From Pachypanchax playfairii (Eukaryota > Chordata > Actinopteri > Cyprinodontiformes > Aplocheilidae), in contig SSNP01000040.1 in the NCBI GenBank assembly GCA_006937955.1, positions 1,133,622-1,197,621 of the forward strand: a stretch of DNA of 64,000 bases, given 5' to 3'. Within the stretch, counting starts at the first letter, position 1. Every line of letters starts with the position of its first letter. The notes under the pieces were generated by a model. That model worked only from the letters and a program-made list of their open reading frames with translations, was not told where the DNA came from and did no database searches. A program made the position numbers and the translations under genes. Shown piece by piece: positions 53,241-63,885 of the stretch.

Positions 53241-53830
53241 ACAGAAGTTTTGTGAGATAAGAAACAACTTCTTCCCGGAAAGAAGAAAAATAAATTGCTT
53301 TAAGTGCCATTTTGGCAAATTATGGCAAGGCAAATAATAGAAGTGTTTTAGGGTTAAAAGTAACAAATAAAATATGATTTAAAACATATAAATTGTTGAA
53401 GAAATACTTAACATCTGGAGGTATTTTTCAAAAATTTTTCAAATAAAAGATAAGGACAATTTTCTTTAGGAATTTTGAGTTTTGTTTCTCCAACACTCCT
53501 TTAGAAAGTTTACATTTGGCTCTTTTTTTATTGTACTAACGCCCCCTTGTGGTTTTAACCGTCCAATGCAGACGTACGCAGAAAAAAGACAAATTAAAAC
53601 TTTGTTAAATGAGATCTTAATCTTTTGTTTTCTTGTCTTATGTAGACTCATTAATGACGCGCCCCACTCTTCTTTACAACATTTTTGTGTGTTATTAACA
53701 AATGTTCCCTGGTTTCTTTTTCTAGTCGCTGATACTTTAACCCATGCAGATATAAAAACAAGACAGGTTTGCTACACGTTGATAATTAGATGTTGCGTAA
53801 AGGTCTGCCTGACAGGTTGACCTGAGGGAT
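53241..53830. other. Intergenic, nothing recognised
   Basis: AT-rich; open frames on both strands at 53,466-53,820 resemble no family. Confidence 0.45.
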
Positions 53831-53837
53831 TTTTTGC

Positions 53838-53933
53838 CCACGTATCAACCAATCAGAAACGGTTACGAACTTCAACGTGTTTTGTTACATTTTTAACCAA
53901 TGAGCATCGCTTTTCATTAGCGCTGCATCCAAT
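53838..53933 (+). promoter_or_regulatory. ficd: Candidate ficd promoter with three CCAAT boxes
   Basis: CCAAT at 53,849, 53,897 and 53,929 (spacing 48 and 32 bp), with a CCACG at 53,838 and an ACGTG near 53,875. No good TATA box. CCAAT plus CCACG are the halves of the ER-stress element that NF-Y and ATF6 use, but the strict CCAAT-N9-CCACG arrangement is not present. Confidence 0.35.
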
Positions 53934-54173
53934 AATACGCTAGAATGTTCAACCTCGAACAGGAAGTTATCGTTGTGTGTGTTTTGTACACAATTGTGCC
54001 GACACGGATAAAACATTTGCCAGCTGTTTGAAAGCTTAACTCGACGGATAGTTTTTTCCCCCCAGAAGCTTTTATTTTAAGTTACGTTTGGTATTATTAA
54101 AAAGTCAGAGAACACCAGCTTTACAAGTTACTGCTGAATATCCCCGGCAGTGTTCATCGTGTTTTCCCTCCAG

Positions 54174-54269
54174 ATAGCCGTTCTTCGGTTTTTCAAGCTG
54201 GCGTGGGGATAGATGGGGTCTCTTATCACCAAATGATGGAGGTTTTACTCTGGACTTATCACCATCATC
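54174..54269 (+). promoter_or_regulatory. ficd: ficd 5' leader with upstream start codons
   Basis: An acceptor-like GTTTTCCCTCCAG ends at 54,173, so the coding exon may start at 54,174. Upstream ATGs: 54,213 (seven-codon frame, in frame with ficd, stop TGA at 54,234-54,236), then 54,233 and 54,236 (a different frame that overlaps the ficd ATG). ATG 54,236 has A at -3 and G at +4. Confidence 0.5.
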
Positions 54270-56191
54270 ATGGCTGCTGTGACGGAGTGGCGCTACATCA
54301 GCGGCCGCCGTGTCCTCGGAGGATGGGGCCCGCTGTTTTGTGTTGTTCTCGGTTCTCTGGCGGCCCTCCTGTTGCCCCTGGTCGTAGTGGAGAACCAGTG
54401 CTGTGCCTACCTGAAGGGCATCGCTCAGCTCCGCTGCCAGCTGTGGGGGAATTCACAGCCTTCCCCAGCTGTTCAGTCCACCAGCCTGACGGTCCCCTTT
54501 ACCGCATTGGATGTTCTGCCTCAGAAGTCCAAACCGACCAAAGGTACGAACCGAACACGCAGCCCACTAACATCTGGTGAAGAGAACCTAACACTCAGCC
54601 CACTAACATCTGGTAAAGAGAACCAAACACTCAGCCCACTAACATCTGGTAAAGAGAACCAAACACGCAGCCCACTAACATCTGGTAAAGAGAACCAAAC
54701 ACTCAGCCCACTAACATCTGGTAAAGAGAACCAAACACGCAGCCCACTAACATCTGATACAGAGAGGTGAGCAGATGTGAAATAAAAAACATAACCTGTA
54801 ACTTCATTTAAATCCCAGTAATTCAGGTTTTTTTGGATACTAATTCTGAAGGACACTTAGATTTTTGGACTGTGTGAATGTTTCACAGGATTCAGTCTGT
54901 AGAAATATTGAAATATGGAATTTGCTTCTAGTCATTTCCTGTCTGTAATGTAAAATGAGATTTAATTTTATACCAGATTTTCTGGGTAAACAAACACGAC
55001 ATTGTAAACATGTGTGGATCACTTGTTTTTATTAGTTTTAATGGACTGTACAGCTGTGCACATGATGCATGTGATCTACTTTAACCTTCTGTCTTTGTCC
55101 TGAATGCAGAGATGGAGCTGGAGGCCAAAGCTGCGCTGCAGCAGGCTCTGGAGATGAAGAAGCTTGGGAAGAGGGAGAAGGCTCACAAGCTGTTGGTCCA
55201 TGCTCTTAGTATGAACCCAGACTTTGTGGATGCTCTGACGGAGCTGGGGACCATTCTGGAGGAGGAGAAGGATGTTGTTCAGGCAGACCACCTCTACACG
55301 AAGGCCTTGGCCCTCTCGCCGTGTCATGAGCGAGCTCTGATCAGCCGAGACCGAACTCTCCCCCTGGTGGAGGAGATTGACCAGCGTTACTTCAGCCTGA
55401 TTGACAGTAAAGTGCGCAGGCTTATGTCCATTCCTAAAGGTAACTCTGCTCTCCGTCGAGTGATGGAAGAAACCTACTACCACCACATTTACCACACGGT
55501 AGCCATCGAAGGCAGCACGCTCACGCTGTCTGAGATTCGTCACATCATTGAGACGCGTTACGCCGTTCCTGGAAAAAGCCTCCAGGAGCAAAACGAGGCC
55601 ATCGGAGTGGATGCAGCTATGAAGTTCATCAACACCACTCTGCTGTCCCGATCAGGAGCCATCACTGTTAATGACATCCTGGAGATTCACCGGCGGGTGT
55701 TGGGCTACGTGGACCCTGTGGAGGGTGGAAGGCTTCGTACCAGTCAGGTGTTTGTGGGCCACCACATCCCTCCTCACCCAAAGGACCTGCAGCGGCACAT
55801 GCAGGAGCTGGTTCAGTGGCTCAACTCTGAGGAGGCTCTGCAGCTGCACCCTGTGGAGTACGCAGCTCTCGCCCACTACAAACTGGTGTACGTGCACCCG
55901 TTCGTAGACGGCAACGGACGCACATCACGGCTGCTCATGAACCTTGTGCTCATGCAAGCGAGCTATCCTCCAATTACTATTCGAAAAGAGCAAAGGGCTG
56001 AATACTACGCCGCTCTGGACACCGCCAACGAGGGAGACGTTCGACCTTTTATACGCTTCATAGCTAAATGTACAGAAATAACATTAGACACATTGTTGAT
56101 TTCTACCACAGAACATGCCGTGGGACTACCAGGAGCCGACCAGGACCAGGCCTGTCCCAGCTGCAAACAGACCATCTCAGTCCACAACTGA
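54270..56191 (+). CDS. ficd: Protein adenylyltransferase FICD (HYPE), two coding exons
   Basis: Coding exons 54,270-54,543 and 55,110-56,191, joined in phase 1, give 451 residues (human 458). An in-frame stop upstream (54,234) fixes ATG 54,270, which has a strong context. Topology is type II: short cytosolic tail, membrane helix about 21-40, then the ER lumen. Two TPR repeats lie at about 93-170. The inhibitory-helix motif TVAIEG has Glu225 (human Glu234), and the Fic core HPFVDGNGRTSR begins with catalytic His354 (human His363). The conserved sequon NTT is at 266. Family role: AMPylates the ER chaperone BiP when demand is low and removes AMP when unfolded proteins accumulate; Glu225 sets this switch. 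All key residues are present. A 36-bp tandem repeat follows the donor of exon 1 and keeps the frame open (separate entry). Confidence 0.97.
54549..54756 (+). repeat. 36-bp tandem repeat in ficd intron 1, in frame with exon 1
   Basis: About six units of 36 bp (12 codons). Read through from exon 1 they encode SPLTSGKENQT-type repeats, six with an N-x-T sequon (NRT, NLT, four NQT). Five units contain TCTG|GT donors, with exon ends at 54,576, 54,612, 54,648, 54,684 and 54,720; the sixth unit has CTGATA and lost the site. If read through without splicing, the frame stops at TGA 54,768-54,770. Confidence 0.93.
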
Positions 56192-56565
56192 ACTGGTGCT
56201 GGAAGGAGAGCAGGAGTCCGACGCATGCAGCTCTAAACCTCGTTTTATTGGAAAATCTACAAGAGTTGAATCGCCATCATTCAGATGTTTGTTTGGTTTT
56301 CGCATCCACTGAAATCATTAAAACTATCAAGATTGACTGAAATCACATTTTAAGTTTATTTGAAGGTGAATTCTTTGCCTTCATCTTGGGGAGAAAAATC
56401 TTTGAAACTATTTTCTAAGGAAATGTTCATTTCCTGGCGGCGGACACGGGGAAAGTGCTTTGACTTAACGCCCCCATGATTTCTACTGCAGTAGTGTCCA
56501 AATATTTTGTCTTTAAGATCTGTCTGACACTGTAAAGCACTTTGATGTATTTATTTTAAAATAAA
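56192..56565 (+). other. ficd: ficd 3'UTR and polyadenylation signal
   Basis: Runs from the TGA to AATAAA at 56,560-56,565. The reverse strand carries AATAAA at 56,550-56,555, so the site is nearly palindromic and could also serve the convergent sart3. Confidence 0.6.
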
Positions 56566-57950
56566 AGAGGTTTATGAAGTTTTGAGGTCTTTAGGTTGCA
56601 GCGTTTTTGATCATATACCAAGCCAAAGAGATCAAATCCTTTACAAGACTTTAATAGAACAAGAATAAATTGTTTTTCAAAACTACAAGAGCATCAGGGG
56701 ACATAAAAAAAAAAAACATCCAAATAAAAGCTGAAAGCCTATTTTACAAACTGACCTCTGAATTTAAAACATTAATTAGAAACCGTACAAACACACGTTT
56801 TCTGGAGTGACGATTAAACTTGTTTGACATCAGGGCGCTGAGGCGAGAGCGACACGTTCCATCTGCTTTTATAACAAACTAAACGTTCTGAAATGTGAGT
56901 ACTGAACATTATGTACAAGACTCGTCATCCTCTGATATGAAACATCAAACAAACTGCATAGTTCCTCTTCAGTGTACCGTAGAGCTGCAAACTAACACGC
57001 GTCAACTCACATTTCAAATTCACTTTTAATTTTCTTAAACATCTCAATGTAACAATCTGAATATTCTTTTCTCAATAAATTGTTTGACTAAAAATCTAAA
57101 CTTGATGGGAAATTCCGTAGTACGTCCTACTGGGCTGTAAACACGAATCAGGTGTGTAACGAGCTACAGGTTGGATTTTGGATGTTTTCTGTTCCTGAAC
57201 AGAAGCACAAACAGTTAATGACACTAAATAAGATCAATGATGAGACGGTATTTGAAACAGTTTAGCATGAGAAGCATGAAAACTGTTGCTAAACGAGTTC
57301 TCAAGGAAAAATCCAGGAGATTAGAGACAGATCGATGGGTCGTTATGGTGCATTCTGGAACATGATGGTAATCTAATAAACTGTAATATACTAAACAAAA
57401 ATCCTAACTACTGTCTGATGTAGCGTCAATCTAATTTACAACAAAAAGTCCTCGTTTCAACTGAAACAGCTGGACATCTTTTCATCACATCCACATTATG
57501 TACACAGCAACTATAATACACCACGTCACAGCTTTTGCATATACTTTTTTTTTTTAAACAAAATTCACAAGTTTGGCTATTTAGAATATTTGAAAAAATA
57601 CTCTCACGTAAAATTCTTGCCAAATCCCTTTAACGCTGCGCAACGAAAGCAAATAAGACCAACAACTTCCAGTTCAGTATATTTACACACAGATATGATA
57701 CACTTTATAAAACAGGCCTGGCAGCCACTTTCAAACAGTCTGTCACACTGGGGATTATCTCAGAGGGTCTAGTTGGTGATGGAGGGGCAGGAGCATGAAG
57801 ATTAAGGCAATCTTGCAGAACGGATAATAAGAGTGTGACAGATTAAAGGGACTATCAGGTAACCGATTACAGAAAAATCACCAACACTGATTTATAAGGA
57901 CACAGAATGGCTTTCAGTGTGGAGGCGGGCCTTATTCCGCTCGTCTCCTC
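56566..57950 (-). other. Probable sart3 3'UTR or ficd-sart3 interval
   Basis: No coding sequence. On the reverse strand, ATTAAA signals occur near 57,027 and 56,648, and AATAAA at 56,550. The sart3 transcript therefore probably ends somewhere in this interval, up to 1.4 kb after its stop. Confidence 0.4.
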
Positions 57951-60900
57951 TCACTTGTTTAGAAGCATCTTGGCAAAGTCTGAATTTGACAAAGATCTGG
58001 TCTCGGCAGCCTGGTTCGCCGCCGTGCTGGATGGAGCAGGCGCTCGCTCAGCCGCAGTCCCGTTCTCCACTTTGCCTGGAGATGCAGTTTGACGGTGCAG
58101 GGAACGAGGAAGCAACGCCAGCTGAGTACGTCCTTTCCCTCTCCTGGAACAAGATGACTTCTGTTAGCGTTTTCAGTTCTAAACAACAGAGACTATAGAA
58201 GACGGAGAACTTACGCTCCGTAGACCTGACGAGGCATCAAGTCTGCCGTCGGCCTGCTGGAACCGGGCTTATCCATCAGGTTTCTACGTGGTGGGTTGCT
58301 TATAGCAACACAGATTTTGTTGCCCTCCACATCGATGCCATCCATTTTCAGCACGGCCTGAGACGCCTGCGCTTCATCTGCAAACTCCACATACGCCAGA
58401 CCCTGCGGCGACGGTTAACACATCATCAACACACTCACTCAGCTGCTGGAGGGTCAGACGTGCTAACCACTGGATCTTTTACAGAGACTACTTAACATTG
58501 AACCTTACGTCTGACTCACCTTGGGTTTTCCTGAGCGATACGTGACGAGACGAACATCTTTGATGGTGCCGTAACTTTTGCAGATTTCTTCCAGCTGCTC
58601 CTTAGTGCAGGAGAACGGCAGCCCGGAGATGAAGATTTTGTGTTTCTCCATCGACGTGTTGTATTTAAATACCTGAAAGGAAACGCAAGTCAGAATATCA
58701 CAGAAAGTGTACGGTTTTTAAGTGTGAGAAACATGTTTTACAGTCATACATGTATGTTTATGTGTTTTAATACTTTTATAAAAAGTCTACTAAGAAAAAC
58801 AACAAATTCTACAGGAATAACTGCAGAGTGCAACAAAAACCAGCATTTTTTAGATTAAACCTGTAGAAATCATTTCTTTCCTAAAAGTAAATAAGAGTTC
58901 ACGTTCTCTCACCTTAAAGTCTGGATTTTTGTTTTTGTCCACACACGGTGACACAAACATCGGCCGGCCTTCCACCTCCCGTCTGTCCAGCTTCAGGGCT
59001 TCGGACACCGACACGGCCGACTCAAATTGCACGTAGCAGTAACCTTTGAAGTTCCCTTTGTTGCTGAAGACCGACCGGATCTGTCTGATTGGACCACAGC
59101 TCTCAAACAGCTGCTTTAGCTTCACCTCGGGCTCTTCCAGCGTGTACGCCAGGTTGCTGATGAAAACACTGGAGCCGTCGTCTCGTAGATCCGGCTTGTC
59201 GTCGTTCTGCCTCCGAGGGGGCACCACCGGTCCCAGCTGGGGGGGTTTACCGCCACCTGGAGCAGGTTTATATCCAGGGGGGGCGTTCCTCCCAGAGAGT
59301 CCAGTTTCTGTCTCCATGTACTCGTCTGTGTTGTTGTCGCCATCTGCTCTCTGCCTTTTAGGAGCTTGCAAATCACAAAAACAGAGAATTTTAAAACACA
59401 GACGTTTGTTTTAGGGGAAAAAAAAAGTTACAACTTAGAGTAAATGTTACCAGAATCTTCATTCCATTCATCCTGATCATCTAGTTCTGCTTTTCTTTTC
59501 TCTCCAGCTCGAGTTCCCTTCTGGAATTTCTTCTGAGTTTTCTTGTCTGCCTTGGCCTTTCGCCGCTGTTCAGTCCTCTCTTCCTCCTGACGTGCCAGGT
59601 TGGCTTCTTTCTCAGCCACCTGGCAGATGGAGGATCATGTTAGCCAAACGTCGCTGAATGCACCTGCACCCTGTAACACTGACGTGAGCTCCTACCTTCG
59701 CTCGCTGTTCATTAATTCTGTTCAGTCTTGTCTCTGTTTTTTGTACTGCCGTGTCCCAGTCCTCCAAAGTACCTGCATGAAAATAACAACAATCATTTCT
59801 ATGTTTGAAGGTAGAAGATGAGAGGTGTAACATATCTAAATGTAACACCAGCTTTGAGCTACTGACTTGTATCAGTATGAGATTAATTTGAAACAAACTT
59901 CCTGTTGTTTAAGTCAGAAATCTGTTTCCAGCTCGACAGTTCTTCACCTATTCTGTTCATTTTTAGGATAAAACTCACCTTCTACTCTCTCGAATGTGAG
60001 CAGGACTTCACAGACGTGTTCTGGGTAATCTGAGGTGCACTGAACGGCTCTGTGAAGAGCCTTTCTGCAGTGAACAGTGTCCCCATAAGCCCTATAAAGT
60101 CAAAAGAAATAAGAGAGAAGTCAAAGGGATTATTCCCTACAGCATCGATACGCTCGGAGATGGATGAACAAACCTTTCGAGGTTATAGTACTCCAACCAC
60201 ATGTTGGCAAACTTGGCGTTCCCTTTAGTCATGATATTATCCCACAGTTCTCTGGCTTTCTGCATGTTTCTGCAGTGACCGGCCTGGAGAGGAAGTAGTG
60301 AGGGATTTAGATGTTTGTGTTTCAAGGTTGTTATTAGAATACTCAGTCAGAAAGTTTGGTCTTGTGGGTCTTTTGTTATGTTACTGTGTTAAATGCTTCC
60401 CATAATTCAGCACAAGCTTTAGTAAAAAGGTTGTCATAGCAACGTTGCTCACCTCTATTCTTGCCCAAATCTGCATGATGACACATGAAGGATCTCCACT
60501 TTCACCAAATCCTGCAGTAACACAAGACAACAGGAACATGAGAACTGAGAACCGGCAGCGCGACCAAAATAACCGAAGAGATTCACCCACTTTCTTCAAC
60601 ATCCTGCTTCATGTAGTCGAGAGACCGAGAGAAAGCAGCTCGGAGTTCCTCCAACTCTTTACTGGATTCTGTAAAATAAATAATAAATGTTTTAAAAATA
60701 AGACTTTTTTTTTTCTATAACACTGTAAAAAAAAGTGTTGTTTTTTCCACAAAGCTGCTCTCACCTTTACTGAAATCCACACGCCTCCTCAGGTAGTCGA
60801 GGTACGCCTGCCAAATATCTACATAATCTGTAGCTTGAATGAAGCCTGCGTTCAGTGCCTTTTCAAAAACATCTGTCCAGAGAAGTAAAATGATAAAACA

Positions 60901-63885
60901 GAACTAAATCCAACAGGATATTTCTATTAAGAAACACAACAGTAACACACATGTATCTGCTTCTGCAACATTTACCTCAAATACAGAAAAAAAAGACTTA
61001 AAATAATAAACACAGCAGCTGGTTTGTGGCATGAAGCAGTTGATGGAGAAGTTAAAATGTTACCGGATACGGTGTGATGATCAGCGCTGTGCCTCTCCAG
61101 AGCCAGCAGGTAGCTCTTCCACAGACTCATGGTCCAGGGACAGTTCCTTACTGCTCGTTCATGAGCGGACAGAACCAAGTCTTTGATCTTCAGCTGACGG
61201 TCCTGCAGAACCAAGACAACAAGCAAAATGTAATGAGTCACTTACACAAGTAAGCAAAACTGTAGGAACATGAAATATGGTGCAAGAAAATTTGTTTTAG
61301 TTCAGATTGTTTTATTGTGAAAGATAACTGGAAGCTTTTTGCTTCAGAAAATCAACAAAACGGTTAAAGTTATTAAAAATAAACTCTACAGAACACAAAT
61401 GAACGTCAGACTGGATGAACAACCCGCTGACAAACACTCACAAGATACGTGGTGTATTTTGTCCACATGTCCGGTACCAGGCAGTTCTCTGCCAGAGCGC
61501 GCTCGAAGCTCATCTGGATCCGAGCCGGGTCGCCCTCCTTTAGTTCAAAGTCAATGTACGCCTGATATTCTGCCAGCTTAGGAGGTTCTGCTACCAGCTG
61601 CAGAAAGATAAGCACAGAGTGATGGATGATTTATAAAAAGAGTTTGTGCACATGATTTAAGTAACAGAAGAAGTTGAATAATTTGGTTACCAGAGCCTCT
61701 TCGTAGGATTTGCACTTTTCCATCTGCTGCAGGGCCTTTTTGTATTGATGCACGACAGTCTCAGAAACACCCTTTTCAGACCACTCCTCATACTCTGCAT
61801 AGGTGGTTTCCATCTCTGCAAAACCACAGAGCAAAAGACTGAAAAAACTCCTTTATTGTTCACATTAGTAGATGTCAGATAAACATGTGCTAGTGCATGT
61901 TCCTTCATCTCTGCCTCATTTTAATGATCAAAAAGTGACGTTGGGAAAAAATGTTCCAAATGTTTGAAAGTAGTTTTTCAGCAGAACAAGAAAAACATCT
62001 ACTGACTGTCTCCTGTTCAAACCTGGAACCCTGCCATCTTTTCACCGATGGCTGAATCATCTTTATCATTTATTTTTAAATGGGATTATGACTTACAGGG
62101 AGACAAAAACCCATCTGGACAGAGGAGCTGCCATGCTTACCCATTAGGGGAACAGCCAGCTGGCGGCGAAACAGTGTGTGGATTCGCTCGAGCTGAGCGT
62201 TGAGCAGTTCCTGCTCTTCGCGGTTGGGAATCCTGCCAGGGGGAGGCTGAGAGAAGAGGCAGCAGGGAAAATGATTACAGAATTTCAACAATGTTATCAA
62301 AAAATCTAAAGGAATTTCTTTCAGCGTGTAGATTTACTAAGTTAATATTATTCTTCACAAGCGTTCCCTGACACAGGGATGTTTATTGTACTGTAGTGGA
62401 ATTATTTGAATCAAATCCATTTCTAAAACAGAGCCAGTCTGCAGGAATCTTTCTCTGGTTTCTGAACAGTAACAAGACATTTAGAAGAACTGAGTGCTCG
62501 TTTCACTACTGAGACTTATTTAACTGATGGAAACACAAACCTGCACAGTCGACAAGATTGCGTTTTCAAACTCTCTGTAAGCCTCCCACAGCGTCTGTCC
62601 CTTGGTCATGTGAAGTCCCACGGCTGTTACTGCCCTCTCAAAGATGGATCTCACCTTGTCAATCCCCCCTGGAGACCCCATACCACCAATTGAGTACTGA
62701 GCATATTCCAGCCAAATCTCTGGGCCTATGTGAAAAGAGGCGCACAACAAACTGTTATGACCATGACATGTCTAAATATTAGAAGAAAAGCAGTGAAAAT
62801 ATCGGTGACTCACAGATGTAGTCTTTCACAGCTCGCTCAAAAAGCTCATACACTTTCTCTCTGTTTGAATCTTCCTCAGTCAGGCGGATCTCATCCTTCA
62901 GCCAGTCCAACCAGATCTCTGCAGGATTTTATTTAATGTTTAGACCAAATCTACAGCTGCTGATTCCTTGGAAACCAGAAATGAATGAAACCTACCTTCG
63001 GTAAGAGGGAAAAGTTCGCTCATCTTCTGCCTCGCCTTTCGTAGACGGAACAGCTCTCCCTCCTGCTTCAGAAGTTTGATAAGATCCACATGACAGTTGT
63101 AATCGAAAGCGTTGATGGAAAGCTGTAAAAACACACAAACATGTGAGACACTCATCCATGAATCTCCAGGTGTTACCTGACAAAACAACTCGGAATATCT
63201 CACTTAAGCTTGGAACTACTTCCAACAAGGTCATAAAAACTTTTAAACAATTATTTTTTCGTGTATGTTTAAGGCCACATGTCTGTAACATCCTTTTGAG
63301 TGAAACCCTCGTGCCCTTTGGCAACACGAGCTATTAAAATGTTATGAAATGTGATTAAACATGTTATACCAAAGTCGTGTCATGTGTACATTTACATCTA
63401 AGGCTGCGTTTCCATGCCAACATGACGGGATAGTGAAAAGGCGCGTGATTGAAAGACAAGTCGTTAGCATCTAAGATTAGCAGGAGCTAATCACGACGTG
63501 TGCATCACGTCGTATTTCTATAAATACTATTTGTTTGTGTTTATGTTTTTTACCAAAATCATTTTAAAACTGAAGAGCGCGCAGCGTTAAAGAGCGTGAC
63601 TTTTTGCCTTCACGACTCATTCATTCTCATTAGCTTCACTGCTAATGTTGATTAACCAGCTTGGCAGGACCAATTAATTACCTGCTCCTCCAAACGCTGG
63701 ATCTCGGCTTCGTTTTCTTTCTCGTCTTCCGAAGATTCGTTATCTTCGTCGTCTGAATTTTCTACACCCATGCCCTCCTCCTCCTCTTCCTCCTCGTCCG
63801 ATTCCATCTTATTCTCATCCATCCCTGCTTCTTCCTCTTCCATATCTTGCAACTGCGTTTGCTCTGAGTTGCTTGGCGCTGCCAT
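57951..63885 (-). CDS. sart3: SART3 (p110), U4/U6 snRNP recycling factor, 19 coding exons
   Basis: Coding exons, 5' to 3' on the reverse strand: 63,885-63,682; 63,122-62,996; 62,918-62,814; 62,725-62,541; 62,246-62,141; 61,815-61,691; 61,597-61,442; 61,202-61,064; 60,872-60,765; 60,668-60,591; 60,511-60,453; 60,283-60,174; 60,091-59,979; 59,772-59,696; 59,619-59,451; 59,364-58,913; 58,672-58,520; 58,402-58,215; 58,143-57,951. All phases agree; 948 residues (human 963). Order: acidic Glu/Asp-rich N-terminus (1-68), HAT repeats (about 80-560), Lys/Arg-rich coiled region with a likely nuclear signal (565-625), RRM1 (686-760; VFISNL, KGYCYVQF), RRM2 (784-860; IFISGL, KGLAYVEF), and the conserved C-terminal tail (GRTQLALLPR; SNSDFAKMLLNK at the end) that contacts Lsm proteins. 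Role: reanneals U4 and U6 snRNPs and brings in USP15/USP4. ATG 63,885 has A at -3 and G at +4. Confidence 0.97.

Noticed and set aside
54203..54580. 125-codon frame overlapping ficd exon 1 as a separate gene
   Set aside because: It opens at GTG and shadows ficd in another frame. It is kept only as a possible regulatory upstream frame from 54,233/54,236.
54570..54766. Alternative ficd donor AGAG|GTGAGC at 54,766 after the last repeat unit
   Set aside because: It is a good donor by consensus but in phase 2, so joining to 55,110 would shift the frame.
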